NCBI GenBank assembly: GCA_032716605.1
Contig: CM064485.1
Location: 35,922,658-35,986,657, forward strand
Length of the DNA: 64,000 bases
Source of the DNA: Paralithodes platypus
Lineage: Eukaryota; Arthropoda; Malacostraca; Decapoda; Lithodidae
Reading direction: 5' to 3'
How positions within the stretch are numbered: the first letter of the stretch is position 1; every line of letters starts with the position of its first letter. The position numbers and the translations under genes were made by a program. Below are positions 51,899-63,954 of the stretch, piece after piece. The notes beneath the pieces were generated by a model. The model saw only the letters and a program-made list of their open reading frames with translations. It ran no database searches and had not been told where the DNA came from.

Positions 51899-54800
51899 AT
51901 TGGAGCCTGTGCTTGATCTGTCAAGAAAAGACTACAGAGCCTGTGAAATGCCCACTCAATGTACAAGGGAGCGGGGACAAGTCCGGAGCATACAGCAAGT
52001 TCTTAAATAACGTTAATGCTTTTAGAGGCCTAGGTGCATTGTCAGTAGTACTGAAGTTTGGAGAAGAGATAACTACAGATGAACTGGTCCAAAAGCGGGG
52101 TGTATGGCACAAATCCTGCAATGTAAAGTTCAGTAAAGACAAACTGGAAAGAGCTACTAAAAAGCGAGACAGGGAGGAGGCTACAGGGAGCAACACCTAT
52201 GGAGAGAAACGACCACGGCGTCAGTCGATGGACAAAATGGCCTGTATAATTTGTTTTGGAAAGGATGGACACCTCCATGAGCTTAGAACATTTGGAGCTG
52301 ATGAGAATATAAGAAAGATTGCTACAGAACTGCAGGAAACACAATTAATGGCTAGATTGGAAGGTGGCGATCTCATAGCACTTGAAGCTAAATATCATCT
52401 GGAGTGCTTAACAACACTACGGAATCTCGCCAAGCAGCTACAGCAGCTATGATCAAGCAGGGAATGAATGTTTTGCAGTGGGCAACAACATTTCTCAATC
52501 CTGGACAAATACCAGTTATCGCCTTTGATGCACCACTCTATGCACTTGCCAAATTTACCCAGTGGAACTGGCCTGACATGCATGGAGAAGAAAAGATCAT
52601 AGCAATGTTGGGTGGACTCCACATAGAGATGGCGATGTGGAAAACATATGGTGACTACTTGGAGGGATATGGATGGACCAATGCACTGACACAAGCAGAC
52701 ATTGCATCATCAGGAACTGCTAACTCTTTTTTGAAGGCCACCCACCTCACCAAAACAAGACATGCGCACCAGGTGACTGCGTTAGCTCTTGCAAAACTCC
52801 AGGAGGACGCTTTCATGCACACCGAAGGAGAACACAGTGATGATGCTATGAAAGCATGGAGGCAGGAAATTATACAGAAAAGTCCAACATTTCAGTACTG
52901 GGACACTGTTCTCAACATGGAACTCCTGGGCCTCATCTTCATTAGATCACAACGAGAGGGGAATTTTTCACTGTATGTTGAATGCCTCAAGGCTTTGGCT
53001 CCATGGTTTTTTGCTTTAGACCACCACAATTATGCCCGGTGGCTCCCAATACACATCCGAGACATGGAGAGTCTACCAGCACCCATTCTCAAAGAGTTTG
53101 AGGAGCACAGTCACTGGGTTATCCACAAAACCACCAACAGATTCTCGGCTATCCCGATCGATCAAGCCCATGAACAAAATAACAAAGTGGTTAAAGATTC
53201 TGGGGGTGCAGTTGGTTTGACTGAAAATCCTTCAGCCTTCAGGAAATGGATGGTCTCAGGGCCTGAACAAGCAAGGCTGCTAAAGGAGTTTGAACAGGAA
53301 TACTTCCCAGAAAAAAATCCACAGTGTGGTTATCATCATGAAAAGGGACTGTCCACACAGATAAGTTGTAAGGAGCAGGCTGTGAGTCTGATTCAGGTCA
53401 TCAAAGAACTGGGAAACCCTTTCCTTGATGACAGTGATGAGTTACTGGCTCTAGACACACAGAATATTCTGGATGAGTCTGTGGTGAACACAGTGCGAAC
53501 AATTCAATCTCTAGGAAAGAATAAATATGACAAGTATTTCAAACAAGTGATAACTGATCACACATGCTCCATTCATGATCCGATTAATAAGAATGCCCTT
53601 CCTCTCTTCAGGTGTCCGCAGCCAAGAGCCCAAACCAAAACAAGCAGGGAAGATCACTTTACTCAAGAATGATGTGGCTCTGTTTTCTCACCTGTACATC
53701 GTAATGCAGCACAGAATGAGTGACATCAGCAAATTCTTCAGCCATGAGAACCACCCCTTTCCCCCTTCACTATCAGATGGTGGAAAACTGCGCTTTGGAA
53801 AGAAAGCTGATCTGCTAAAAATTCTGGCCAATGACACCCAGAATGATCCTCCCGATTACATTGATGTGAGGCTTCTTGATGGAGCTGCTGTGGTGCACTT
53901 GCTCCTCACTAACAACGTTATAACAGTTGATGAGTATGCTGATCATGTCTTTGTTCCACACATCATAAAACAACTAGGAAACTCAAAACGAGTTGATGTT
54001 GTATGGGACGAATACATCCCTAGCAGCATCAAAGAGTCCACTAGAGAAAAGCGAGGAAAGGGTATTCGGAGAAAAGTTTCAGGTAAAAACAAACTTCCAG
54101 GAAACTGGGCCGACTTTTTGCGTGACCCAACCAACAAACGGGAACTGTTTGCATTCCTTTCCAACAAACTTGCCACTGTTGATTGCCCTAAAGACAAGGA
54201 AATCATCATCACATCTGGTCACTCTCCTCCGAGGAACTGATCGATCCATGGCACAGTGTGACCATGAAGAAGCGGATACTAGGCTGCTGATCCACTTACA
54301 GGATGCCCTTCTGAATGGCTGTACCAACTGTCTGGTGCGCACTGTTGACACCGATGTAGTGGTGATCCTTATTGGCAAGTTTCATCACTTGATCACCTTA
54401 TGCCAAGATGTGAACATTTGGGTTGCCTTTGGTACAGGCAGGCACTTTACATATCATCACATCAATGCTATCTGTGAAGTCTTGGGTACAGAAAAGTCTG
54501 TTGCACTTCCTGTCTTCCACAGTTTCACAGGATGCGATACCACATCTGCATTCTTTGGGAGAGGCAAGAAGTCGGCATGGGAGGCATGGCTTTGCTATCA
54601 AGATGTGACAGAAGCCTTTACACACATGGCATGTAATCCATACACAGATGTATCATTTGGTGATCAACATTTCCAGCTGCTGGAACGCTTCACTGTCATT
54701 CTGTATGATAAGGCCAGCGACCTAGAACATGTGGATGATGCCAGAAAGGAGCTGTTTTGCCTGGAGGGTAAGACAATGGAGGCCCTCCCCCCAACCCAGG

Positions 54801-55087
54801 ATGCTCTGCTGCAGCATTGTAAGCGAGTTGCTTATCAGAGTGGAATATGGTGTACCAGTGAGCATAGTGTACAACATGCACCGAGTCCAGAAGGCTGGGG
54901 ATGGACTCTGGGTGAGGACAGCCAGTCGTGGGTTCCTGTGTGGACGACATTACCTGTGGCCTGTAAGGCCTGCAGTGAACTAGTCAAATGTGGCTGCAAG
55001 AGTCCAAAAGGATGTGCTGCAAGATGTGCATGCAGAAAGGCCAACTGGAAGTGCACTGAACTCTTCAGTTGTTATTGTCAGAAGTAA
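51899..55087 (+). pseudogene. Transposon protein: zinc fingers, XPG-like nuclease, CXC domain
   Basis: A good 3' splice site (TTTTCTTTTCTATTTTCAG, 51881) precedes coding sequence without an ATG, so a first exon may be missing. Part 1 (51899-52450) has C-L-I-C...W-H-K-S-C and A-C-I-I-C...H-L-H...Y-H-L-E-C, two zinc-binding-like modules. Part 2 (frame of 52404-53672) has FFALDHHNYARWLP and IPIDQAHEQNNKVVK. Part 3 (to 54240) has D-V-R-L-L-D-G-A and VVWDEYIPSSIKESTREKRG, like an XPG N region. Part 4 (to 55087) has HEEADTRLL, RTVDTDVVVI and FTGCDTTSAFFGRGKKSAW, like an XPG I region with its E, D-x-D and GCD residues. A Cys-rich CKAC...CGCKSPKGC...CRKANWKC end resembles the tesmin/TSO1 CXC domain. 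Frameshifts near 52430, 53625 and 54220 break it, and the first may hide an internal deletion. Similar uncharacterised proteins are common in marine invertebrate genomes. Confidence 0.82.
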
Positions 55088-55178
55088 CGCAATCATGAAG
55101 CATTGGTGTGATGACTGTAAATTATCGTATAGGCCTATTCATTTTCTTTGTGTTAATAAAATCAAGCTAGTCCTTTTC

Positions 55179-55441
55179 TAAATGGTATAATTGCATTCCT
55201 TGACCCAGAAAATGTGTGTTTAGACACCAAGATCATGATCCTAAGTGGCTTAGCAGCTGATATATTGATAGATATAGGTTTTTCTACGATGGCGATCATA
55301 AAAATCCAAGATGGCTGCCATAATGTATCAGGAGGAAGTGGTGCCTATCAAAAATGGGAAACTAAGGCAATGGGTAGAATGTGGGAAAAATGTGGCGCTT
55401 TTGTCCGGAACGTCCACATCCATCTGCTAAGCTGCCCCACT
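55179..55441 (-). repeat. Right terminal inverted repeat of the 3.9-kb transposon
   Basis: This is the mirror of 51519-51792: TAAATGGTATAATTGCATTC, GACACCAAGATCATGATCCT, AAAATCCAAGATGGCTGCCA, GTCCGGAACGTCCACATCCA and, at the end, AAGCTGCCCCACT. It follows the gene's AATAAA by about 25 bp. Confidence 0.9.
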
Positions 55442-55642
55442 ATTATGACGTAGTGGGAGGGAGATAATATAGGATATGTTTACACCTTCAACACGACGGA
55501 CACTTGTATTATTCTGTTCAGACGACTACATTATTTGTAGGGAGGACGTGGGGAAGCCAAAAGGTTAATGCAGATACCAATATATTCTCAGATAAACTTC
55601 ATAAGCTGAATAAAACCGTCTGATGATAACAAGAATTACATT

Positions 55643-55740
55643 ATGTTGTTGTTGTTGTTCCCTAAGCTGCCTGGCCGAACAGCCCCGAGTCCCTGAGAAA
55701 GGCCATGGTCACGATCGGGCTTTTCCACAGAGCTCTCATT
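55643..55740 (-). repeat. Retroposon 3' end with (AAC)n tail, reverse
   Basis: (GTT)n at 55645-55659 is followed by CCCTAAGCTGCCTGGCCGAA and CAGCCCCGAG, the mirror of the retroposon end at 62221-62268. Confidence 0.6.
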
Positions 55741-56738
55741 GAGTGTAGATTGTAGAATTATATTATAATGACATATAGTTCCGCTATGTTTTGGCCACAG
55801 TTCTATTCTTAGAATTCATAAGAGGTATAAAGTTAATATCCCCAGATAGGACGTGGTTTGACTGCTGTTGAAGCGTGAATTGCGACGTCGGCTGACAAGA
55901 TATACCGGTTATAGGGAAGTATAACGTTATCAATGTTTTATTTATCCAGAGCCAGGATAATTTTGTTTTGCACCTCTACGTCTGCAAGGAATTCCGGCTG
56001 TTATAATGCTACTGTGTATGTTATTGTAGCTATTTTAATTATAACAATGCCAGTGACGATATATAGACTTTGCATACTAATTGGTTTATTGAAGTCTACT
56101 TATGTGCTTCCCATTTCCTTAACCCAATTATGCTAAACATAACAGCGAGCATTTCATTGTAATCACAGGAAATCTTGTCAACTGTACATGTCACTACGCC
56201 GTAAGGAGAGACATAATACGCTCATATAGGACTATTTATTGAACAACTATATTCTATTAATTATATGTAGGCCAGAAGTCTTAACCCCAAATCACTATAA
56301 CTTATAAAGGGCTAGAGCAAATGGGCTGTACATTTCCACACCTGTTCCCTGTCGAACTCTTCACACAATGGTAGAAATATATAGCTAACTTACTAACGAC
56401 CTTTTTGAAGTTATAAGAGGCTGAGGTCTGGATTATTTAGCTTACTTATAATGAACAGTGTATACGATCACATGACGACCATTTAATCCCGTGCACCTTC
56501 CCCCATGCCTATTAATTCAACTTAGACCGATCATCAGGAATCCAAGGGTTAAATATAGTGTCAACTACTTCTCTTAGCGCAAGAGATGATTCCCGAATTA
56601 AGCAATGTGGTCTGGGGGTAACTTAAATACAATTGAGAAAGGCGGCCTTTGCTTCTTGGAAGGTTTAAGAGAATAAGAGTAGGAACATTTTACTTACGAT
56701 GTTGCAAGAAACGGGTCAAAGTAGACGATGCATAATGG
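55741..56738. other. Spacer with decayed fold-back copy
   Basis: 56280-56460 retains GGGCTAGAGCAAATGGGCTG and flanking blocks of the element at 38279-38493 in degraded form. No gene is seen. Confidence 0.5.
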
Positions 56739-57100
56739 TAACGGTAAGAGGAGGAATTGGGGTTTTCTGGACCCCCTTCTCCCCCATTAGTTATGAGATT
56801 TTAAGACGTTCACCTCACTAGTTTGACGATATTAAAATATATTGATCCATTTTGTTGTCAATATTAATACCTTTCATGCCATGTAGGGGTCGATTTTTTC
56901 CTAGCGAGCGTTAGCGAGCCTGTAATTTTAAGAGGAACCGGCTTTGGCTGGGAAATTTTTCTGCCGAACAATGTACACATTTGTCTTGAAGGGGGATCTT
57001 GGGGGTGATATTTAAAGCTTGATGTAGACCTAGCAAGGAAACTAAAAAATAAATGATTGAATAAATAGATACACTAAAAATTAACATAACGTCTCCTTAA
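56739..57100 (+). mobile_element. Family B TTAA-MITE, copy B7
   Basis: The left end is degenerate (GGTAAGAGGAGGAATTGGGG) and the right end is GTCTCCTTAA. It has CTGGACCCCCTTCTCCCCCA, the core CTAGCGAGCGTTAGCGAGCC near 56901, the GGCTTTGGCTGGG hairpin region and GTACACATTTGTCTTGAA. Confidence 0.8.
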
Positions 57101-57241
57101 CTGTCCTTATCTGGAAGGTGACTCCGCGAATGATTCAACACAGACCCCTACCCTGACCACTTTTCTGCATGTTAGAATTGTTTGCAAGTTGTAATCAAAT
57201 GCGGCATGCAATTATTACTATACTGCTCGAGTGTTCATTAA

Positions 57242-57586
57242 TTAAGGGGAGATGGGTCGTTTTTGTTTGCTCATTAATGATTTTTTTATAAAACAAAAAT
57301 TAGTTTCCTCCCTAGACCTCAATCAAGCTTAAAATAGACACCCCCAAGACTCTTCCTCAAGATAGATGTGTAAATTTTTTGGTTCTTCTTAAATTACGGA
57401 CTCGCTATCGCTCGTCAGGAAACAATCGACACCTAAATAACACGAACACGTATAATATAGACAGAGACATGTAGCGAAAGGTCTTAAAATCGCCAAGCTA
57501 ATGGGCCAAACGTCTTAAAATCTGAAAACTAATTGGGGTAAACATGAGGAAGAAGGGACACCAGAAAACGACCCATCTCCCCTTAA
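57242..57586 (-). mobile_element. Family B TTAA-MITE, copy B8
   Basis: It starts TTAAGGGGAGATGGGTCG and ends CGACCCATCTCCCCTTAA, an essentially perfect 18-bp terminal inverted repeat. The core GACTCGCTATCGCTCGTC lies near 57399. The orientation is opposite to B7, 142 bp away. Confidence 0.88.
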
Positions 57587-58152
57587 AGTGCTTGACATTA
57601 GGCTAAGGCCGTAAAAGTATCTGAACCCTAGCGGCTCCTAGAAAGGGTTATGCCTATCAGGCCCAGAATGTGAATTATCATTATTTAAACTATTAAATTA
57701 TTTGTTAGCCCATAATAAATGGCACAGTCTTTCAATTGAAAATGCGTGTAATGTATTGATATATAATAGTCAAAGTAAATATGAAAGCAAAATATTTGTT
57801 CCAATATTTTGTATAAGCAGTATCAGTACCCCTACGGCTAAGCAACAATGACTAATGTAATGTTTGCCTAGACATGCCAACTAAAGTTAATTTGCAAATA
57901 TATTATGATTAAGTCAACAATTGCCATACGCTTGTTTGAGTAATAGACATAAGTATACGATTGATATATTCATTTTTTTAACTTTGCATCGTGGTTATAC
58001 TTTTTACACACATTTGTTTCCTAGTCCACCTGCGGTTACTGTACCTCTGTTTAATAATCTATGGCTAACTATTCGCACGACATTAGAGGTTGCTTAATAT
58101 TTGCAATAATATAATATATTTTCATGGAAGCGCATGGGATATTATAGAGTAG

Positions 58153-58231
<79 letters not shown>

Positions 58232-58776
58232 TAGATAGATAGATAGATAGATAGATGGCTTATACTTTTATGCAATTATTGAAATTAGTACAAAATATAT
58301 ATACTGGCTCATAGTTCTGAAAACCATAACATGATCGTGTAGAGAAAATTTGCAACGAGTGCGATGAAAATATGAGGTACAGTAGAAATGATTAGTAGGA
58401 TATCTAGAAATTTGAGTCGAATAATGGGTTGGTAACATTTGAAGCTTTATTTGGTCATAATCAATAATTAGTCTGGTTGATTAATTTCCATCTGTCACTC
58501 ATTCCCGACTATGCTGCACCTACTTTAATGAGTTAGGCTACTATGTGGGCCTTTCCACCATTGGCAAAAGTCCAGTAGTTCATTAATATAGTTGATCTTA
58601 TTCCAGCTTGCTGTAAATTGAACCCTTAGCAACATATTTCTTGATAATGCAAACTATAACCCAATATGGCATTGTGTCACACTAATGCCAAGCTTTCGTA
58701 ATTAGCAAAATATTTCGCTACGAAATTTGTATAATAACTGAGTAATGAAGATGGAACTATGACAGTTGACCGTCAC
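57587..58776. other. Spacer with (TA)n(GATA)n
   Basis: (TA)n at 58155-58228 runs into (GATA)n at 58229-58256. No gene is recognised. Confidence 0.6.
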
Positions 58777-58988
58777 CTAATCCCTTCACTACAATGACGT
58801 CTTTATATTATTTATCCAGGCTAACATTAGACGATTTAATTCATTTCAAGAAATGCGTATGTTATTCAGACGGCTTATGACAATAGTGTTACCCCTTTGA
58901 GTCCTAGAGATAGATTATAAGCTAGAACAAATTGTCTAATGGTTACCAAAATGAGACGAAACTTACGTCATCGTACTAAAACGGTTAA
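58777..58988 (+). mobile_element. Family C TTAA-MITE (212 bp)
   Basis: The left end reads CTAATCCCTTCACTACAATG (TTAA mutated to CTAA) and the right end CGTACTAAAACGGTTAA. The arms CAGGCTAACATTAGACGATT and AAATTGTCTAATGGTTACCA are mirrored. Length equals the copy at 47494-47705. Confidence 0.78.
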
Positions 58989-59400
58989 CCTTAAACACCT
59001 TAAGCGACAATTCAACAATAAAGTAGATTCACAAAGTGCAGGGTTAATGTGTATATTTTGGCACGACTAACTAAACTTATCTTTGATGAGAAGTAATTAA
59101 ATGAAGTTGGCAAACACAAATAATAGTCCTACGATATGTCTATCTTGACTCTTTTAAAATAATACTATTATTCAAAGTTAGTCCAGCCTCCACACATATT
59201 GACTACAAAGGGCTAGGCTACTTAAGAAAGTCCTTACTAGCATCATTGTTTAGCAAAATCCACATAATACTCCAGGTGTCTGATAACGAGTAGAAATGAG
59301 TCTGTGCCTGATGATCAATCAACATCTGTAAGCCAAAACTATAAAACTATCCTGTGTAGTTACTCATAATATGTCCAATTACCACACACACACACATATA

Positions 59401-59451
<51 letters not shown>

Positions 59452-60329
59452 GTGTGTGTATGTATGTAGAGTCTAGTTCAGGAGTCTTGACTGGTTTTCA
59501 ATATCATAGAATATATTACCTACTGTTCCGCGGAAACATATTTTGCCAAGTTTCAAGTATTTATGTTAAATAACATATATATGTTTAGTTTCATAAATAT
59601 AATAAAAATGCATCGTCAATCAAAGCCATAGGAAAGTGCCGTGTATATATTTGTGCATATGAAAACGGTAACTTACTGCATTGACCTTAAAATGCTGAAA
59701 ACACATATAATCTTGTTTAACTGTTTGGATTAGGTATACGTTAACATGTTCCATTAGTGTACGAGAACTATAGTTTGAACACGTGACCCGATGTTTGCTT
59801 ATAATTTTGTGTAGAACACAATATTTGATAGAGTTGAACAAACGAAATGTTTCTAGCGTACGTTGTAAACCTTCGTCAATGTCCAACTGTATAAACAAAT
59901 GATGAGCTACAAATTAACGGACACTCATTAGTTTCTGTATTTAAAATAGTGTACATATCAAACTGAACATTCTCTGTGAGTATTGCTTATATCGGTAAGT
60001 AACGCAACATCATAAACAGAGTAGGTGAAAAGATAAACTTGTACTAACCTGGTAGGACGACTTGTTGTCGTTATAGTAGATGGGGTAGTTGACCGAGTGA
60101 TGGGGCTTCTTACGACTCGCAATACACGCTTCCTCCAGATACTAAACGGTTGTGGTAGTTGTGGGGTTTTCGGTACTGATAGTGATAGTTGTAATAAGGA
60201 CAGGTTTTGATACTTGTGTTTGGAGTGCGATTACTTGGAAGATACTTGGGTGTATGTTGTGGTGGTACGTGTGGTAGTTGTGGTAGTTAGAGGGAGAGTG
60301 CGTTAATGGTGAAGGTAGTGCAGCAGCTG
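58989..60329. other. Unassigned spacer
   Basis: A (CA)n(TA)n tract lies at 59384-59450. From 60060 the sequence becomes GT-rich on the plus strand (GTGGTAGTTGTGG repeats). No coding motif is seen. Confidence 0.5.
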
Positions 60330-60900
60330 TGATAGTCGAGAGTGTTATGGTATTGTTAGTTGTGGAAAATGTGCGTGTTTTACCGATACGCAGTGACACG
60401 TGTGATATATGTGAGCACAGGCGTGTGACTCTGTGTGGCACGCGCGGAGATTGCGAGGACAGGTCCTACACAGTGGCCCACCCCACGAGGACAACAGGTG
60501 TGTCAGAAACCCAGAAGACACAGCTGTTGTTGTGGTCTCACGAAAACAGTTGTAGTTGTCTTGAACAGGTTCTGCGGCCTCGAAGGAATAGGTAGCGTTC
60601 TCGCAAAAACAGGGGTAATAAGCCTCGCGAGAACAGGTAGGTTGGCCTCGCGAGAACAATAGGTACGGGTGGCCTGGCTTGGTGGTGTCGGCGGCGGAGG
60701 CTGGGTTAGGTCAGGCGGCCGAGGGGTCTAGCTGCCCACTTATATATATACCGTGGTGTGAGGGCCAGAGGGGGCGGAGTTATCCTCTCTTCCGTCCCTC
60801 CCTCCGCCCCCTCACACACAAGCCCCCCTCCTCCGATCTACACCCACCACACGTGCGCACGGCCACTGTGTCTCTCGCCGGTTCTCGCCCGCTCTCGCAA
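60330..60900. promoter_or_regulatory. GC-rich segment with CTCGCGAGAAC words and TATA-like site
   Basis: GC and CpG content rise sharply. CCTCGCGAGAACA occurs twice (near 60624 and 60646), with looser versions upstream (TCTCGCAAAAACAGG, CTCACGAAAACAG). TTATATATATACC at 60740 is followed about 30 bp later by GGGGGCGGAG. This could be a promoter, but no transcript or coding exon can be tied to it. Frames of 60-104 codons over it show no motif. Confidence 0.25.
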
Positions 60901-60949
60901 TGTCTCGTACGTTGGACACGCACACGCGAAACCTCATGCTCACTGATAG

Positions 60950-61204
60950 ACATTTACACACATACACACACAGAGACAGACAATACTTAAATATAAAGTA
61001 CGTATGCATACATGCATGTACAGTATATGCGTGTCTTGCGTTGTACATACCTACATGCATGTATAAAACAACACACGCCAGCCCAAGGGCAAACACATAC
61101 AGCCTTTCCAACATCATACACTCACGAACATTTTACATACACACCTACATAACAAACACGCACACACAAAACACGGCACACGCACACACAGACACCCACC
61201 CACA
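60950..61204. other. CA-rich low-complexity sequence
   Basis: Mostly ACACAC- and CATACA-type sequence with no gene. Confidence 0.6.
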
Positions 61205-61320
61205 CACACACATACTATACAGAAACAAAACAGAACCACTAGAATACATAGGCCGATACCCCACACACATACATATTTATACACAATAATACATAATACT
61301 GTAAACATGCACCCCCACCG

Positions 61321-61366
<46 letters not shown>

Positions 61367-61496
61367 CCCACACCCACACACACACATAATATACAGAAAC
61401 AAAACAGAACCACTAGAATACATAGGCCGATACCCCACACACATACATATTTATACACAATAATACATAATACTGTAAACATGCACCCCCACCGGA

Positions 61497-61550
<54 letters not shown>
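61205..61550. repeat. 174-bp tandem duplication including (CT)n
   Basis: AGAAACAAAACAGAACCACT, CATAGGCCGATACCCC and ATGCACCCCCACCGGACT followed by (CT)n and (CA)n occur at 61221 and again at 61395, essentially without change outside the (CT)n lengths. Confidence 0.95.
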
Positions 61551-62054
<504 letters not shown>

Positions 62055-62268
62055 TGCTGAGGGGCACAGGGCCCTGGGTGGGGCTTTGGTTTCCCGGGCG
62101 TTTCCGCACCCTCCTCAGCTCCCCGCCATGGAGTGGCTTCGGTCACCCAGGCTTTATTGTGGTCGGCAGGGAGGGTTCTGTGGGGGCGCTCGGTTATGGC
62201 CTTGGCCTTGCTCGGGGCCTTGAGGCTGTTCGGCCAGGCAGCTTGGGGAACAGCAACAACAACAACTA
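62055..62268 (+). repeat. GC-rich retroposon end with (AAC)n tail
   Basis: About 170 bp of GC-rich sequence leads to GGCTGTTCGGCCAGGCAGCT, TGGGGAACAGC and (AAC)n at 62256-62267. It is the longest of the three copies (others at 46960-47070 and 55643-55740). A frame of 95 codons over it is not a gene. Confidence 0.55.
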
Positions 62269-63281
62269 CATGAGCAAGTTAATCTGTTTCCCAAGCAAAC
62301 TAATCGCACACATAACAATGCACTATCCTCACATTCAATGAATTAGTCAATTTGGGAAGTCGGGGACGTTCTGGTAAATTGTTAGTAGCAGAATACGATA
62401 TAATAAATAGTGTAAATTTAGGTTTTGTTTTGACAAGATATGGAATATGTGGGGAGCTTGAAAGTCATTGCAACATAAGGTGCCTTTTAAGAGAGTTAGC
62501 TCTCAAAGGTGGCTGATAACTACCGTGTTTGATGGAGGAGCAATAATGGTTTGGAGGTTTCACGGATAAGCCACGGTAGCCTCGTCCGTTTCCTAATTAT
62601 TCAGGTGTGACTTTAACCTCATGACACAGGGACAAGTAGCTTAATTATCCACTTTTGGTAATACACAATATTAACAATAAATAGGGCACGGTGTGAAACA
62701 AGTTGTGGCAAACTATCATACTGATCCAACTGTTTGTTCATAAGTTATTCCCGAAAAAAACGATGTAACACGGCCTCTGAAACCCATAGTAATGTTATAG
62801 TTAAAAATATAACTTGTTTACATATCATTGTAAAGTAGTGCATTCATAATCGGAATGCATTGGTCATGACAGATTCTCTTATTACATTGAACATTAAAAC
62901 CCCAATATCTGAAGTAATCATTACCTTAATAAAAACCTTTCATAGATTGTTGAGAAAGATTCGAAGCAATTAATATTCAATATTCAAACAAAGACAAAGA
63001 TTCAAGAATAGGCGCATTTTACTAAGCTCGTAAACTGAGCCCTATATAATAATGGAAACTTGTGAACAAAAACAGTAGTACTCACCATCCACTTTAACTC
63101 TCCAATTACAGATGGTGCCACTACATTTACTGTATACTGTATATTCGTGTGTAATATTAATCAGGTAACATTGTCCAGTGTACTTACATCATACAAGACA
63201 CTTATATAAAACCATGTAGATTATAATAGTAGTTGGGTGACTTTCAATCCTTTGTAATATGCACTCCCCTGTTTCAATTTG
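62269..63281. other. Unassigned AT-rich spacer
   Basis: No gene, repeat array or element end is recognised. Confidence 0.45.
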
Positions 63282-63663
63282 TTAAGGGAGCCCACCTCGC
63301 TTTCTTTATCTTTCTCTCCCTCTCTCTTTGGCTTGTATCCATTCGGCCCCATTCAGCCTACTGCTTTAATACTTTTACCCCCATCCAGGTGTCAATATTT
63401 TCCTGGCGATCGGTAGCGAGCCAGCATATATGTATTTTTGTTTTGACAGCAAGCTAAATTTTTACATTTTTCGATAGAAAAATGTCTCCGGCAAAGCCGG
63501 TTTCTCCAGACAATGCTGGCTCGCTATCGCTCGCCAGGGAGAAATCGACACCTGGATGGGGATAAAAGTCTTAAAACAGTTGGCTGAATGGGGCCGAATG
63601 GATACAAGCCAGAGAAAGAGAGAAAAGGAGAGAAAGAGAAACAAAGCAGGTGACCCCCCTTAA
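63282..63663 (+). mobile_element. Family A TTAA-MITE, copy A4 (intact)
   Basis: It starts TTAAGGGAGCCCACCTCGC and ends GGTGACCCCCCTTAA. The core GGCTCGCTATCGCTCGCC is near 63518, its mirror GGCGATCGGTAGCGAGCC near 63404, and CCGGC-AAA-GCCGG is the hairpin. It is 382 bp, close to A2 and A3. Confidence 0.9.
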
Positions 63664-63954
63664 CGTTATGACCATTTTAATAATAGATTACCATTTAAAC
63701 ATTTCTTCATTGCTAACGTTAACACATTCATAGGCACTGGTTATTTGTACAGTTGCAGACAAGAATTTCTGGACTATTTCTTGAGACACAATTCTTATTA
63801 TACTCTGTCGAACCATTTGTATAATCAGCTTTTAATACAAAATATCACGCACTGGTAGAACATATTCACATGTTAATGCTCACAACCTTGTTTTATCATT
63901 AGATGGAATTGAAAGCCACAGTTGCTTGCGTGTTTATATTATTTGTTATATGAA

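Larger units (their letters stand above)
51519..55441 (+). mobile_element. 3.9-kb DNA transposon with ~270-bp TIRs (Academ-like?)
   Basis: Two long inverted repeats (51519-51792 and 55179-55441) enclose one large gene on the plus strand. Both ends read AGTRGGGCAGCTTAG going inwards. The gene's protein has an XPG-type nuclease fold signature, which among eukaryotic DNA transposons is known from the Academ superfamily. The gene is followed by a polyadenylation signal AATAAA near 55155. No short target-site duplication is obvious (left flank ATTCC, right flank ATTAT). The left repeat has about 14 extra bases after CCACATCCAT compared with the right. Confidence 0.78.

Noticed and set aside
53943..55056. 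Reverse-strand frames under the large transposon gene
   Set aside because: Shadows of the plus-strand coding sequence; they do not show the conserved motifs.
60740..60752. A definite TATA promoter
   Set aside because: TATATATA words are common here because of (TA)n tracts; no linked gene is visible, so it is kept only as a weak candidate.
60142..61117. Frames of 60-129 codons in the GC- and CA-rich stretch
   Set aside because: Composition-driven, overlapping on both strands, no motif.
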